Shown here: in pieces, positions 1 to 5,209 of the stretch
Position numbering within the stretch: the first letter of the stretch is position 1
How the letters are laid out: every line of letters begins with the position of its first letter
NCBI GenBank assembly: GCA_024691465.1
Contig: JAILNO010000235.1
Coordinates: 1-5,421 of the forward strand
DNA from: Pseudobutyrivibrio sp.
Lineage (GTDB): Bacteria; Bacillota_A; Clostridia; Lachnospirales; Lachnospiraceae
Direction of reading: 5' to 3'
Length of the DNA stretch: 5,421 nt
Translations under genes and position numbers: made by a program
Notes under the pieces: generated by a model
Databases searched by the model: none
What the model was told of the DNA's origin: nothing
The model's input: only the letters and a program-made list of their open reading frames with translations

Positions 1-428
1 ACACTACCTAGCTTACCTACGAATGCAATGTTATTCATACCTTCTATGTTAGACATAGTAGCTATGAGAGTCTTGTACTCGCCATTAGTATTGCTGAGTC
101 TGAATGAGCCTAAGAGCTCGCCCTCAGCAGAATCTTTATGAACTTCTATCATGGACGCCTGATCGGTCTTGTATGTGATGCCGATTGTGGCAAGTCCCTT
201 ATCAAAGTTGAGGTCCTTAACGAGGAAATAGTCTCCTGGATCAATACTGGACACTACTTTACCACCGTTATCCTCGATTATTTCTACACCGGACTGGCCA
301 AAAGTAACTTCCGCCGGAACGGTATTATATGGATTGAGATGTGGAGCCGCCTGCACGCTTATGGCAGGTGATATGAAAAGCCCCGTGGTCAATACCATAC
401 TTAAAATCATTGGTATTCTTTTTTTCAT
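1..428 (-). CDS. Secreted protein with N-terminal CBM6-like domain (5' part, runs off left edge)
   Basis: This gene reads leftwards from an ATG at 428-426, and 142 codons are open to the window edge. The start is supported by an AGGGAGG-type ribosome binding site (complement of 439-446) about 10 nt upstream. Residues 1-27 form a Sec signal peptide: a KKR n-region, a hydrophobic core, and a V-Q-A cleavage motif before Ala28. From about residue 38 onward the sequence resembles family 6 carbohydrate-binding modules: QSGVEI (45-50), then NGGKVVSSIDPGDYFLVKDL (54-73), then the beta-rich stretch with FRLSNTNGEYKT (109-120). Such modules bind xylan or beta-glucan chains and are usually joined to a glycoside hydrolase or esterase, so a catalytic domain may lie beyond the window. 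Placement of the module directly after the signal peptide is seen; the enzyme activity is unknown. The gene is transcribed divergently from hflX and is probably inducible, judging by the repeat cluster in front of it. Confidence 0.82.
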   Translation of the reverse strand, partial: MKKRIPMILSMVLTTGLFISPAISVQAAPHLNPYNTVPAEVTFGQSGVEIIEDNGGKVVSSIDPGDYFLVKDLNFDKGLATIGITYKTDQASMIEVHKDSAEGELLGSFRLSNTNGEYKTLIATMSNIEGMNNIAFVGKLGS

Positions 429-464
429 TTAAAACAAACCTCCCTTAAAAGTTGTTTCATGATT

Positions 465-537
465 TGTTAAGTACTTGTTACGCTCGAGCAATATTACTGT
501 AACAAATACGTAACATTTATGCAACAGAAAAATAACA
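465..537. promoter_or_regulatory. Phased half-site array, likely operator of the CBM6-like gene
   Basis: On the plus strand GTAACA (499-504), GTAACA (510-515), GCAACA (521-526) and ATAACA (532-537) recur with an exact 11-bp step. To the left, TGTTAA (465-470) and TGTTAC (476-481) are the same half-site inverted, also 11 bp apart. The 17-bp blocks 465-481 and 499-515 are inverted repeats of each other with 15 of 17 positions matching, separated by 17 bp. Repeats one helical turn apart suggest a multimeric DNA-binding regulator. The array covers the candidate promoter and early leader of the minus-strand gene, which fits repression or induction by a sugar signal. The regulator is not identifiable from this window. 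Confidence 0.5.
496..524 (-). promoter_or_regulatory. Candidate promoter of the secreted CBM6-like gene
   Basis: Read on the minus strand, TTGCAT (complement of 519-524) is followed after 17 bp by TACAGT (complement of 496-501) with an upstream TG extension (503-504). Both hexamers match the SigA consensus imperfectly, so this is a weak candidate. It would give a leader of about 60 nt. Three of the phased TGTTAC-type half-sites overlap it. Confidence 0.35.
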
Positions 538-594
538 CAGAAATTTCAAAATGGGCAAAAATCCCCATAACCACAGTGCTTTGCGGCTGTAAAA

Positions 595-633
595 TTTTTT
601 TAGACTTTACACAGACTTTACCTGGACTTTAAC
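595..633 (+). promoter_or_regulatory. Pho-box-like direct repeats upstream of hflX
   Basis: TTTACA (606-611), TTTACC (617-622) and TTTAAC (628-633) lie exactly 11 bp apart, each preceded by the trinucleotide GAC; a degenerate TTTTTT sits one period earlier at 595-600. The last box ends 7 bp before the -10 hexamer. OmpR/PhoB-family response regulators, including Bacillus PhoP with its TT(A/T)ACA-like boxes, bind direct repeats of this size and phase. A phosphate link is inferred from the similar array before the downstream phosphate transporter. Confidence 0.5.
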
Positions 634-646
634 TGTAGGGTATAAT
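617..646 (+). promoter_or_regulatory. hflX promoter
   Basis: A perfect TATAAT -10 box lies at 641-646. The best -35 candidate is TTTACC (617-622) with an 18-bp spacer, which is weak and coincides with one of the TTTAC repeats. A consensus -10 with a poor -35 overlapped by activator-like repeats suggests a promoter that needs activation. Transcription would start near 653, about 25 nt before the hflX start codon. Confidence 0.65.
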
Positions 647-678
647 CGGAATTAAGAAGACAGGAAGAATATAGGTAT

Positions 679-1911
679 ATGGTTAATACAGATAAGATAG
701 TTGAAAAAGTCATATTAGTAGCAGTGTGCGAGGGAGATGAGGCAGAGGCTAGAGATTCTCTCCATGAGCTAGGCGAATTGTGTGAGACTGCAGGTGCCCA
801 GGTGGTGGGTGAGATTATGCAGAATCTGGAGCGCAGGAACCCAGGCACATATGTGGGCTCAGGCAAGGTTGATGAGATAGCAGATCTCATATGGGAGACT
901 GAGGCCACAGGTATCGTGTGCGATGATGAGCTCACTCCAGCCCAGATGCGCAATCTGGCAGATGCACTTGATACTAAGGTTATGGATAGGACACTTATTA
1001 TCCTAGATATATTTGCAGCCAGAGCTGGTACAGCTGAGGGTAAGATTCAGGTAGAGCTGGCTCAGCTTCGTTATGAGATGACCCGTCTGACAGGCTTCGG
1101 TAAGAACATGTCCAGAGTGGGTGGTACTGCAGCAGGTGGCGGTGGAGCTATCGGTACCAGGGGCCCTGGTGAGAAGAAGCTTGAGATGGACAAGCGTCTC
1201 ATTGCAGGTCGCATATCTCAGCTTAAGAAGGAGCTTAGTGATGTGGTTAATCATCGTGAGCTCACCAGATCTAAGAGACAGAAGAACGGCGTGCCAGTTG
1301 CAGCCATAGTGGGCTACACTAATGCGGGCAAGTCGTCACTTTTAAATAAACTCACCGATGCTAACATATTGGAGTGGGATGCGCTGTTTGCCACACTTGA
1401 TCCTACCACTAGGGAGTTGCTTCTTGATAATGATCAGAAGATACTTTTGACCGATACAGTAGGATTCATCAGGAAGCTTCCACATCATCTGGTGGATGCC
1501 TTCAAGAGTACCCTTGAGGAGGCTAAGTACGCTGACTTCATCATACATGTGGTAGATGTGAGCAACCCTCAGATGGACAGACAGATGGAGATAGTCTATG
1601 AGACTCTTGATAAGCTAGGGGTCAGTGACAAGCCAGTGCTTACTATATTTAACAAGGTGGACAAGCTTGCAGATGAGCTGGATTATCATGATCTAAGGGC
1701 TGATTACACAGTCCACACATCAATTAAGACAGGCAAGGGACTTGATAAGGTTAGAGAGGTACTTGCAACCATGATGCGTGGCGGCAAGGAATATATAGAG
1801 AGATTAGTTCCATATACTGAGGCTGGAAGTATTGCGAAGATTCGAGAGAATGGTGAACTTATTTCAGAAGAGTATAGAGAAGATGGCATTTTTATAAAAG
1901 CATACATTTAA
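679..1911 (+). CDS. hflX: GTPase HflX, ribosome-associated
   Basis: The 410-residue product is close to the usual family length. HflX is a translational GTPase that binds the 50S subunit and in several bacteria splits stalled or hibernating 70S ribosomes under stress. The N-terminal HflX domain (about 1-200) shows the family motifs RRNPGTYVGSGKVDEI (52-67), DRT (103-105) and the Gly-rich linker ending in TRGPGE (160-165), followed by a helical segment. The G domain has G1 GYTNAGKS (212-219), switch I with DPTTRE (241-246), G3 DTVGF (259-263), G4 NKVD (325-328) and G5-like TSIKTGKG (347-354). All nucleotide-binding residues are present, so the enzyme should be active. The ATG is supported by GGAAG at 663-667, 11 nt upstream. 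No terminator is seen after the gene, so some transcripts may continue into the Na/Pi transporter gene. Identification is firm; the regulation is inferred. Confidence 0.97.
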   Translation: MVNTDKIVEKVILVAVCEGDEAEARDSLHELGELCETAGAQVVGEIMQNLERRNPGTYVGSGKVDEIADLIWETEATGIVCDDELTPAQMRNLADALDTKVMDRTLIILDIFAARAGTAEGKIQVELAQLRYEMTRLTGFGKNMSRVGGTAAGGGGAIGTRGPGEKKLEMDKRLIAGRISQLKKELSDVVNHRELTRSKRQKNGVPVAAIVGYTNAGKSSLLNKLTDANILEWDALFATLDPTTRELLLDNDQKILLTDTVGFIRKLPHHLVDAFKSTLEEAKYADFIIHVVDVSNPQMDRQMEIVYETLDKLGVSDKPVLTIFNKVDKLADELDYHDLRADYTVHTSIKTGKGLDKVREVLATMMRGGKEYIERLVPYTEAGSIAKIRENGELISEEYREDGIFIKAYI

Positions 1912-1950
1912 TTTACTCGTTTTTTACGAAATTCTTAGACATTATTTACT
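1912..1950 (+). promoter_or_regulatory. Pho-box-like direct repeats upstream of Na/Pi symporter
   Basis: TTTACT (1912-1917), TTTACG (1923-1928), CTTAGA (1934-1939) and TTTACT (1945-1950) recur every 11 bp, starting right after the hflX stop codon. The last box ends 8 bp before the -10 hexamer, nearly the spacing seen before hflX. Four phased repeats directly upstream of -10 is the arrangement described for PhoP-activated promoters in Bacillus, and the gene downstream is a phosphate transporter. No PhoB/PhoR gene is in the window, so the identity of the regulator is inferred. Confidence 0.58.
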
Positions 1951-1964
1951 TGTCATGGTATGAT
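1936..1964 (+). promoter_or_regulatory. Na/Pi symporter promoter
   Basis: TAGACA (1936-1941) and TATGAT (1959-1964) are separated by 17 bp, and a TG pair at 1956-1957 makes an extended -10. Each hexamer matches the SigA consensus at 5 of 6 positions. Transcription would start near 1971, leaving a 5' UTR of about 63 nt. The -35 falls inside the third phased repeat. Confidence 0.7.
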
Positions 1965-1994
1965 ATCTAGGGACAAAAAAGAGGATTAAATTTT

Positions 1995-2016
1995 TACTTT
2001 TCGTGAAGGAAAAGTA
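1995..2016 (+). promoter_or_regulatory. 5' UTR hairpin ahead of Na/Pi symporter RBS
   Basis: TACTTTTC (1995-2002) pairs perfectly with GAAAAGTA (2009-2016) around a six-base loop, GTGAAG. It ends 4 nt before the AGAAGGAG ribosome binding site (2021-2028). With no T-tract it is not a terminator; it may stabilise the leader or influence translation. Its role is unknown. Confidence 0.5.
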
Positions 2017-2033
2017 CGGTAGAAGGAGAAAAA

Positions 2034-3653
2034 ATGACAATTTCAGAAATCATATCTCTTTTAGGCGGAGTGGGCTTATTCCTATTTGGTATGTCTATCA
2101 TGTCCACTGGTCTGAAAAATAGCTGCGGTGATAACCTTCAGGTTATTCTTGAGAAGGCTACTACGAATAAGTTCGTAGCAGTTCTGGTTGGTATAGCTAT
2201 GACGGTTCTTGTTCAGAGTTCATCAGCTACTGATGTTATGGTTATCGGCTTCGTTAACTCAGGCATGATGACATTATCACAGGCTATTGGAGTTATCCTA
2301 GGTGCTAATATCGGTACCACTATCACAGCTCAGATTACAGCTTTTAATATTGCTACATTCACACCATTCTTACTTTTCATTGGTGCTGTTATGTATCTAT
2401 TTATGAAGAACAATCTTACCAAGCACGTGGGCTCAGTTATCATGGGATTCGGTATGTTATTCCAGGGTATTACTATTATGAAGGCAGCCATCGCGCCACT
2501 TTCACAGTCTGCGATGTTCGTTAACTTCTTAAGTACACTTAGCAACCCATGGCTTGCATTTGTATTTGGTATTGGTTTCACTGCACTCTTACAGAGTTCA
2601 TCATCATCAACAGTTATCTTCCAAGCCTTCGTGGTACAGGGATTACTTGACTATGATGTGGCGGTATATCTTATCATCGGTGCCGCTATCGGTTCCGTTA
2701 CACCTAACCTCTTAGCTTCACTTACAGCTAACAGGAACGGTAAGCGTTCTGCAATCCTTAACTTACTTTTCAACTTATGCAGAGCACTTGTTATTGTAAT
2801 AGTTATCCATATCACACCACTGCTTTCATGGATTCAGTCCACATCAGCAGATCCTGGTCGACAGATAGCTAACACACATACAGTATTCGCTATTTTAGCA
2901 GTATGTATTCTGTTCCCATTTACAGATTACATTATCAAGCTTACATATATGTTTATCCCAGAGCTTCCTGAGGAGACTCGTGCTGCTGAGGATAGACAGC
3001 TGGTATTCATGACACAGGTCAACAATGTACCACCTAACATGGCAATTCATCAGGCTCAGCTTGAGGCTGCTCGTATGGGCGCTATCGCAGCAGAGAATTT
3101 TGAGCATGCCATCGATTGCTTCTTCGATTACTCACCTGAGAAGGTGGAGGATGTTGAGGAGCGCGAGGAGACAGTCAATATCCTCAACCACGCTATTCAG
3201 GATGCCATGGTTAAGTTACAGGCTCTGGACCTTACTCCAGAGAATCTTCGTCGTATATCTGCAATCACCATTGCAGTTACAGATATAGAGCGTATCTCCG
3301 ATCATGCTGAGAATATCATCGAGTACGCTAGCCGCATGAAGAGCAAGAAGACCAAGCTCTCTAAGAAGGCTAACAAGGAGCTCAAGGACATGGCCGACAA
3401 CTCAATGGAAGTAGTCGAGCTCGCCATCGATACCTTCGCTTCAGAGAACTATGATAATCTCCCTAAGATCGAGAAGATCGAGTCTAAGGTAGACAAGCAG
3501 GAGAAGCAGCTCATCAACCACCATGTAGAGCGACTCATGGAGAACAAATGCGAGCCTATCGCGGGTGTAATCTTCTCAGACATGGTTACTGACTTAGAGC
3601 GATGCGCTGATCACGCTATCAATATCGCATACGCTCTCAAGGAGCATGATTAA
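2034..3653 (+). CDS. Na+/phosphate cotransporter with C-terminal PhoU-like domain
   Basis: The 539-residue protein belongs to the NptA/YjbB-type Na/Pi cotransporter family (COG1283), which moves inorganic phosphate across the cytoplasmic membrane with Na+. Residues 1-310 hold two inverted membrane repeats. Each carries the substrate-site signature, QSSSA (61-65) and QSSSS (187-191). The following GANIGTT motif (90-96) is canonical in repeat one, while repeat two has GAAIGSV (216-222), replacing the usual Asn and Thr. Residues from about 335 to 539 form a cytoplasmic helical PhoU-like domain with two metal-site motifs, TDIERISDHAEN (416-427) and TDLERCADHAIN (519-530). The start is fixed by AGAAGGAG five bases upstream. 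In many bacteria the PhoU part links transport to phosphate signalling. The gene has its own promoter and a strong terminator, so it can be monocistronic. The family call is firm; transport direction is inferred, since some homologues have been linked to Pi export. Confidence 0.94.
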   Translation: MTISEIISLLGGVGLFLFGMSIMSTGLKNSCGDNLQVILEKATTNKFVAVLVGIAMTVLVQSSSATDVMVIGFVNSGMMTLSQAIGVILGANIGTTITAQITAFNIATFTPFLLFIGAVMYLFMKNNLTKHVGSVIMGFGMLFQGITIMKAAIAPLSQSAMFVNFLSTLSNPWLAFVFGIGFTALLQSSSSSTVIFQAFVVQGLLDYDVAVYLIIGAAIGSVTPNLLASLTANRNGKRSAILNLLFNLCRALVIVIVIHITPLLSWIQSTSADPGRQIANTHTVFAILAVCILFPFTDYIIKLTYMFIPELPEETRAAEDRQLVFMTQVNNVPPNMAIHQAQLEAARMGAIAAENFEHAIDCFFDYSPEKVEDVEEREETVNILNHAIQDAMVKLQALDLTPENLRRISAITIAVTDIERISDHAENIIEYASRMKSKKTKLSKKANKELKDMADNSMEVVELAIDTFASENYDNLPKIEKIESKVDKQEKQLINHHVERLMENKCEPIAGVIFSDMVTDLERCADHAINIAYALKEHD

Positions 3654-3657
3654 TAAT

Positions 3658-3689
3658 CCTGGCTACGCCAGGCACCTGGTACATCCAGA
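3658..3689 (+). repeat. Alternating CCTGG/CCAGG segments after Na/Pi symporter
   Basis: CCTGGC (3658-3663) pairs with GCCAGG (3667-3672) over a TAC loop, and the same CCAGG can instead pair with CCTGG at 3675-3679. A partial CCAG follows at 3686-3689. These mutually exclusive hairpins lie between the stop codon and the terminator. They may protect the mRNA 3' end; no T-tract follows them. Confidence 0.4.
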
Positions 3690-3708
3690 TTCTTATAGTG
3701 TAATTACT

Positions 3709-3732
3709 GGCGGCCCTCGGGCCGCCTTTTTT
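3709..3732 (+). terminator. Rho-independent terminator of Na/Pi symporter
   Basis: GGCGGCC (3709-3715) pairs perfectly with GGCCGCC (3720-3726) around a CTCG loop and runs straight into six T residues (3727-3732). This is a strong intrinsic terminator 55 bp after the stop codon, ending the transporter transcript. Confidence 0.95.
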
Positions 3733-3770
3733 AGTGGGGGAGTGGATGCTGTTAGGTCCCGTGGGGCAGG

Positions 3771-3808
3771 GAACATAGGGATTTAAGAATAAACTAATTT
3801 CTATGTCT
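3771..3808. repeat. 38-bp palindromic element, copy R1 (diverged)
   Basis: The left arm GAACATAGGGATT (3771-3783) and right arm AATTTCTATGTCT (3796-3808) flank a 12-base loop. Read as plus-strand RNA, one A-C mismatch and three G-U wobbles remain, so the stem survives. The arms and loop length match R2 and R3. Confidence 0.75.
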
Positions 3809-3842
3809 ATTCTTGGATTTTTGACCGGGCAAAACTGGGAGA

Positions 3843-3880
3843 AGACATAGGGATTCAAGAAAAAGGCAATCCCTATGTCT
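3843..3880. repeat. 38-bp palindromic element, copy R2 (perfect)
   Basis: AGACATAGGGATT (3843-3855) and AATCCCTATGTCT (3868-3880) form a perfect 13-bp inverted repeat with a 12-base A-rich loop (3856-3867). The first 23 bases, including most of the loop, are identical to R3, so the whole element and not only the stem is repeated. Confidence 0.88.
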
Positions 3881-3904
3881 GAAAGAGAGTGAGAGTATGG
3901 CTGG

Positions 3905-3942
3905 AGACATAGGGATTCAAGAAAAAGCTAATCGCTATGTCT
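3905..3942. repeat. 38-bp palindromic element, copy R3
   Basis: AGACATAGGGATT (3905-3917) and AATCGCTATGTCT (3930-3942) pair at 12 of 13 positions around a 12-base loop. The copy starts exactly 62 bp after R2, with a 24-bp unrelated spacer between them. Confidence 0.88.
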
Positions 3943-3966
3943 GAGCAAAGAGAATAGGCATGACGT

Positions 3967-4005
3967 AGACATAGGGATTAGGCATATTTCCTGAAATATA
4001 TGTTT
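3967..4005. repeat. Palindromic element, copy R4 (degraded right half)
   Basis: The left arm AGACATAGGGATT (3967-3979) is intact and begins exactly 62 bp after R3. The right half has diverged: only TATGTTT (3999-4005) still pairs with AGACATA. A different internal hairpin, ATATTTC (3984-3990) with GAAATAT (3993-3999), occupies the former loop. Confidence 0.65.
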
Positions 4006-4048
4006 GTGACTGTTAACAAGCTATATTTCAAAAAGAAAAAGAGATGAC

Positions 4049-4197
4049 TTCTTGTGGGCAACTTAAGGAAAATGCCCACAAGAACTTGGCTTTGCCAAGC
4101 AATATTTTCTTTCAGAAAATATTGGTCAGATACGATTCCTGTTTTTCTGATGAAAAACAAGAATCTATATATTTTAAGCTGACTAGCTTAAAAATAT
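4049..4197. other. Run of five consecutive stem-loops (candidate structured RNA)
   Basis: H1 pairs 4049-4059 with 4074-4084 (11 bp, perfect, arm TTCTTGTGGGC, 14-base loop). H2 pairs CTTGGC (4085-4090) with GCCAAG (4094-4099) over TTT. H3 pairs CAATATTTTCT (4100-4110) with 4114-4124 (11 bp, perfect, TTC triloop). H4 pairs 4134-4147 with 4152-4165 (13 of 14, TGAT loop). H5 pairs TTTTAAGCT (4172-4180) with AGCTTAAAA (4185-4193) and may extend outward with a bulge. H1, H2 and H3 abut with no unpaired base between them, so they could stack coaxially. No T-tract marks any of them as a terminator. I do not recognise the family, and the transcribed strand is unknown. Confidence 0.5.
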
Positions 4198-4382
4198 GTC
4201 TTTAGAGAATTCAAATTACTGGGGATGGGGAGCTGGAACATATTAATCTGATTTAATAGCAATAAAATATGTCAATTACTTAATCACAGCCTATGACAGG
4301 ATGAAGATAAACATATTAATAGTTAATTCTTCCTGTTTAATATGTTTTAGAAGTGGTTTTGAATTATAATAATTAAATAGTA
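4164..4382. repeat. Degenerate 73-bp-period tandem repeat (three units)
   Basis: AATATGT recurs at 4193, 4266 and 4339, and AACATATTAAT recurs exactly at 4237 and 4310; both steps are 73 bp. Within each unit the left motif can pair with the right one, as in 4238-4244 with 4266-4272 and 4309-4319 with 4337-4347 (11 bp, perfect). The first unit keeps only the right motif and a different stem (H5). Outside these motifs the units have diverged strongly. Confidence 0.55.
4343..4370 (+). promoter_or_regulatory. Candidate promoter of the kinase-like gene
   Basis: A perfect TATAAT lies at 4365-4370, 33 bp before the start codon. The only -35 candidates are poor, such as TGTTTT at 4343-4348 with a 16-bp spacer, and they overlap the right arm of the 4309-4347 stem-loop. 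Confidence 0.5.
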
Positions 4383-4402
4383 ATAGACAGTTAGGAGAAG
4401 CT

Positions 4403-5128
4403 ATGAAATATAATGTGAATATCAATGGACTAGAGGTGGAAGCGAGCTACAGTGATGCCTCCGTAGAAAACATAATCAATCCATTGCTGCAGAAGCTGTA
4501 TGAGCTGCATGAGCAAAAGGGACGCAGAATCCTTGTGATGCTGGCGGCGCCTCCAGGGGCGGGCAAGAGTACATTCGTGGATTTCCTGGAGAGGATGGCT
4601 GTAGAGCAGGAGGGGCGCGGGCTCAAGCTGCAGTCCGTCGGCATGGATGGATTCCACAGACGTCAGGAATATCTCACCAGCCACACCACTATGAGAGATG
4701 GCCGCGAGATCATGATGGTTGATATCAAGGGGGCTCCAGAGACATTTGATCTGCAAAAGTTACGAGCCAGCGTAGAGTCAGTGACTGCAGGTGATGAGTG
4801 TGGTTGGCCAGTGTATGATAGGACACTTCACAATCCTGTGGAAGATGCAATTGCAGTGGATGGGGATATCGTAATTCTAGAGGGGAATTATCTGCTCCTT
4901 GATGAGGATGGCTGGAGGGATCTAGCTAGTTATGCAGATTAGACCATCTCACTTACAGCAGATGAGCAAGTCCTCAGGAATAGACTGATTGATCGCAAGG
5001 CCAAGAGTGGCAACTCCATAGAGGATGCTACCAGCTTTGTAGATTTCAGTGACATGGCTAATGTGAGATTGTGCCTTAGTAAATCTAAGAAGGCTGATTT
5101 AGTAATTGACATAGATGAGTTCAATTAA
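4403..5128 (+). pseudogene. Nucleoside/nucleotide-kinase-family P-loop protein, interrupted by in-frame TAG
   Basis: The frame starts at an ATG with AGGAG (4393-4397) five bases upstream. After 179 codons it meets TAG at 4940-4942, then continues 61 more sense codons to TAA (5126-5128). Without the TAG the product would be about 241 residues, the usual size of the uridine-kinase-like family that includes E. coli YggC. The first part has Walker A APPGAGKS (49-56), MDGFH (81-85), PVYDR (136-140) and ILEGNYLLLD (158-167). The second part supplies the expected C-terminal segment with VLRNRLIDRK, then VDFSDMANVRL and KADLVIDID, in the same frame and without any indel. So this is a single nonsense codon in an otherwise well-kept gene. 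The shortened product lacks the presumed lid region and is unlikely to be active. A sequencing error, strain-specific inactivation, or readthrough are all possible. Family members phosphorylate nucleosides, sugars or pantothenate-like compounds; the substrate is unknown. Confidence 0.8.
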
Positions 5129-5162
5129 TTATTCGTAACTTTTTCCTGCAGATAAATATGTA

Positions 5163-5191
5163 TTGATTAATTGCGCACAACGTATTATAAT
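5163..5191 (+). promoter_or_regulatory. Promoter of the FMN riboswitch transcript
   Basis: TTGATT (5163-5168) and a perfect TATAAT (5186-5191) are separated by exactly 17 bp. Transcription would start near 5198, about 12 nt before the first aptamer stem. Confidence 0.85.
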
Positions 5192-5209
5192 CTCTTTAGT
5201 TGAATAAGA

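Larger units (their letters stand above)
3733..4402. other. 670-bp gene-free, structure-dense intergenic region
   Basis: No open frame here has a ribosome binding site and a plausible protein. The stretch holds, in order, the four-copy 38-bp palindrome array, a block of five hairpins, a 73-bp-period repeat with AACATATTAAT and AATATGT motifs, and the promoter of the kinase-like gene. From about 3980 on it is clearly richer in A+T than the flanking genes. No transposase remnant, tRNA or attachment site was recognised. It may encode an unrecognised structured RNA, or be an accumulation of palindromic repeats between two transcription units. Confidence 0.6.

Noticed and set aside
551..600. Terminator or small RNA between the two divergent genes
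   Set aside because: ATGGG (551-555) can pair with CCCAT (564-568), and a bulged ACAGTGC hairpin precedes a T-run near 595. The stems are weak, and no upstream plus-strand gene needs a terminator.
618..953. 111-codon minus-strand open frame opposite the start of hflX
   Set aside because: It overlaps the hflX promoter and its well-conserved N-terminal coding region and resembles no known protein; it is a shadow frame.
3771..3979. Possible CRISPR array formed by the 38-bp repeats
   Set aside because: Spacers are 34, 24 and 24 bp, too short and too few; the loops and arms drift between copies, and no cas gene is present. A palindromic repeat family fits better.
3978..4160. 60-codon minus-strand open frame
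   Set aside because: It lies across the hairpin block, has no convincing ribosome binding site, and its composition is explained by the inverted repeats.
4940..4942. TAG read as pyrrolysine or another recoded amino acid
   Set aside because: Members of this kinase family are not known to use pyrrolysine, and no recoding signal or suppressor gene is visible in the window.
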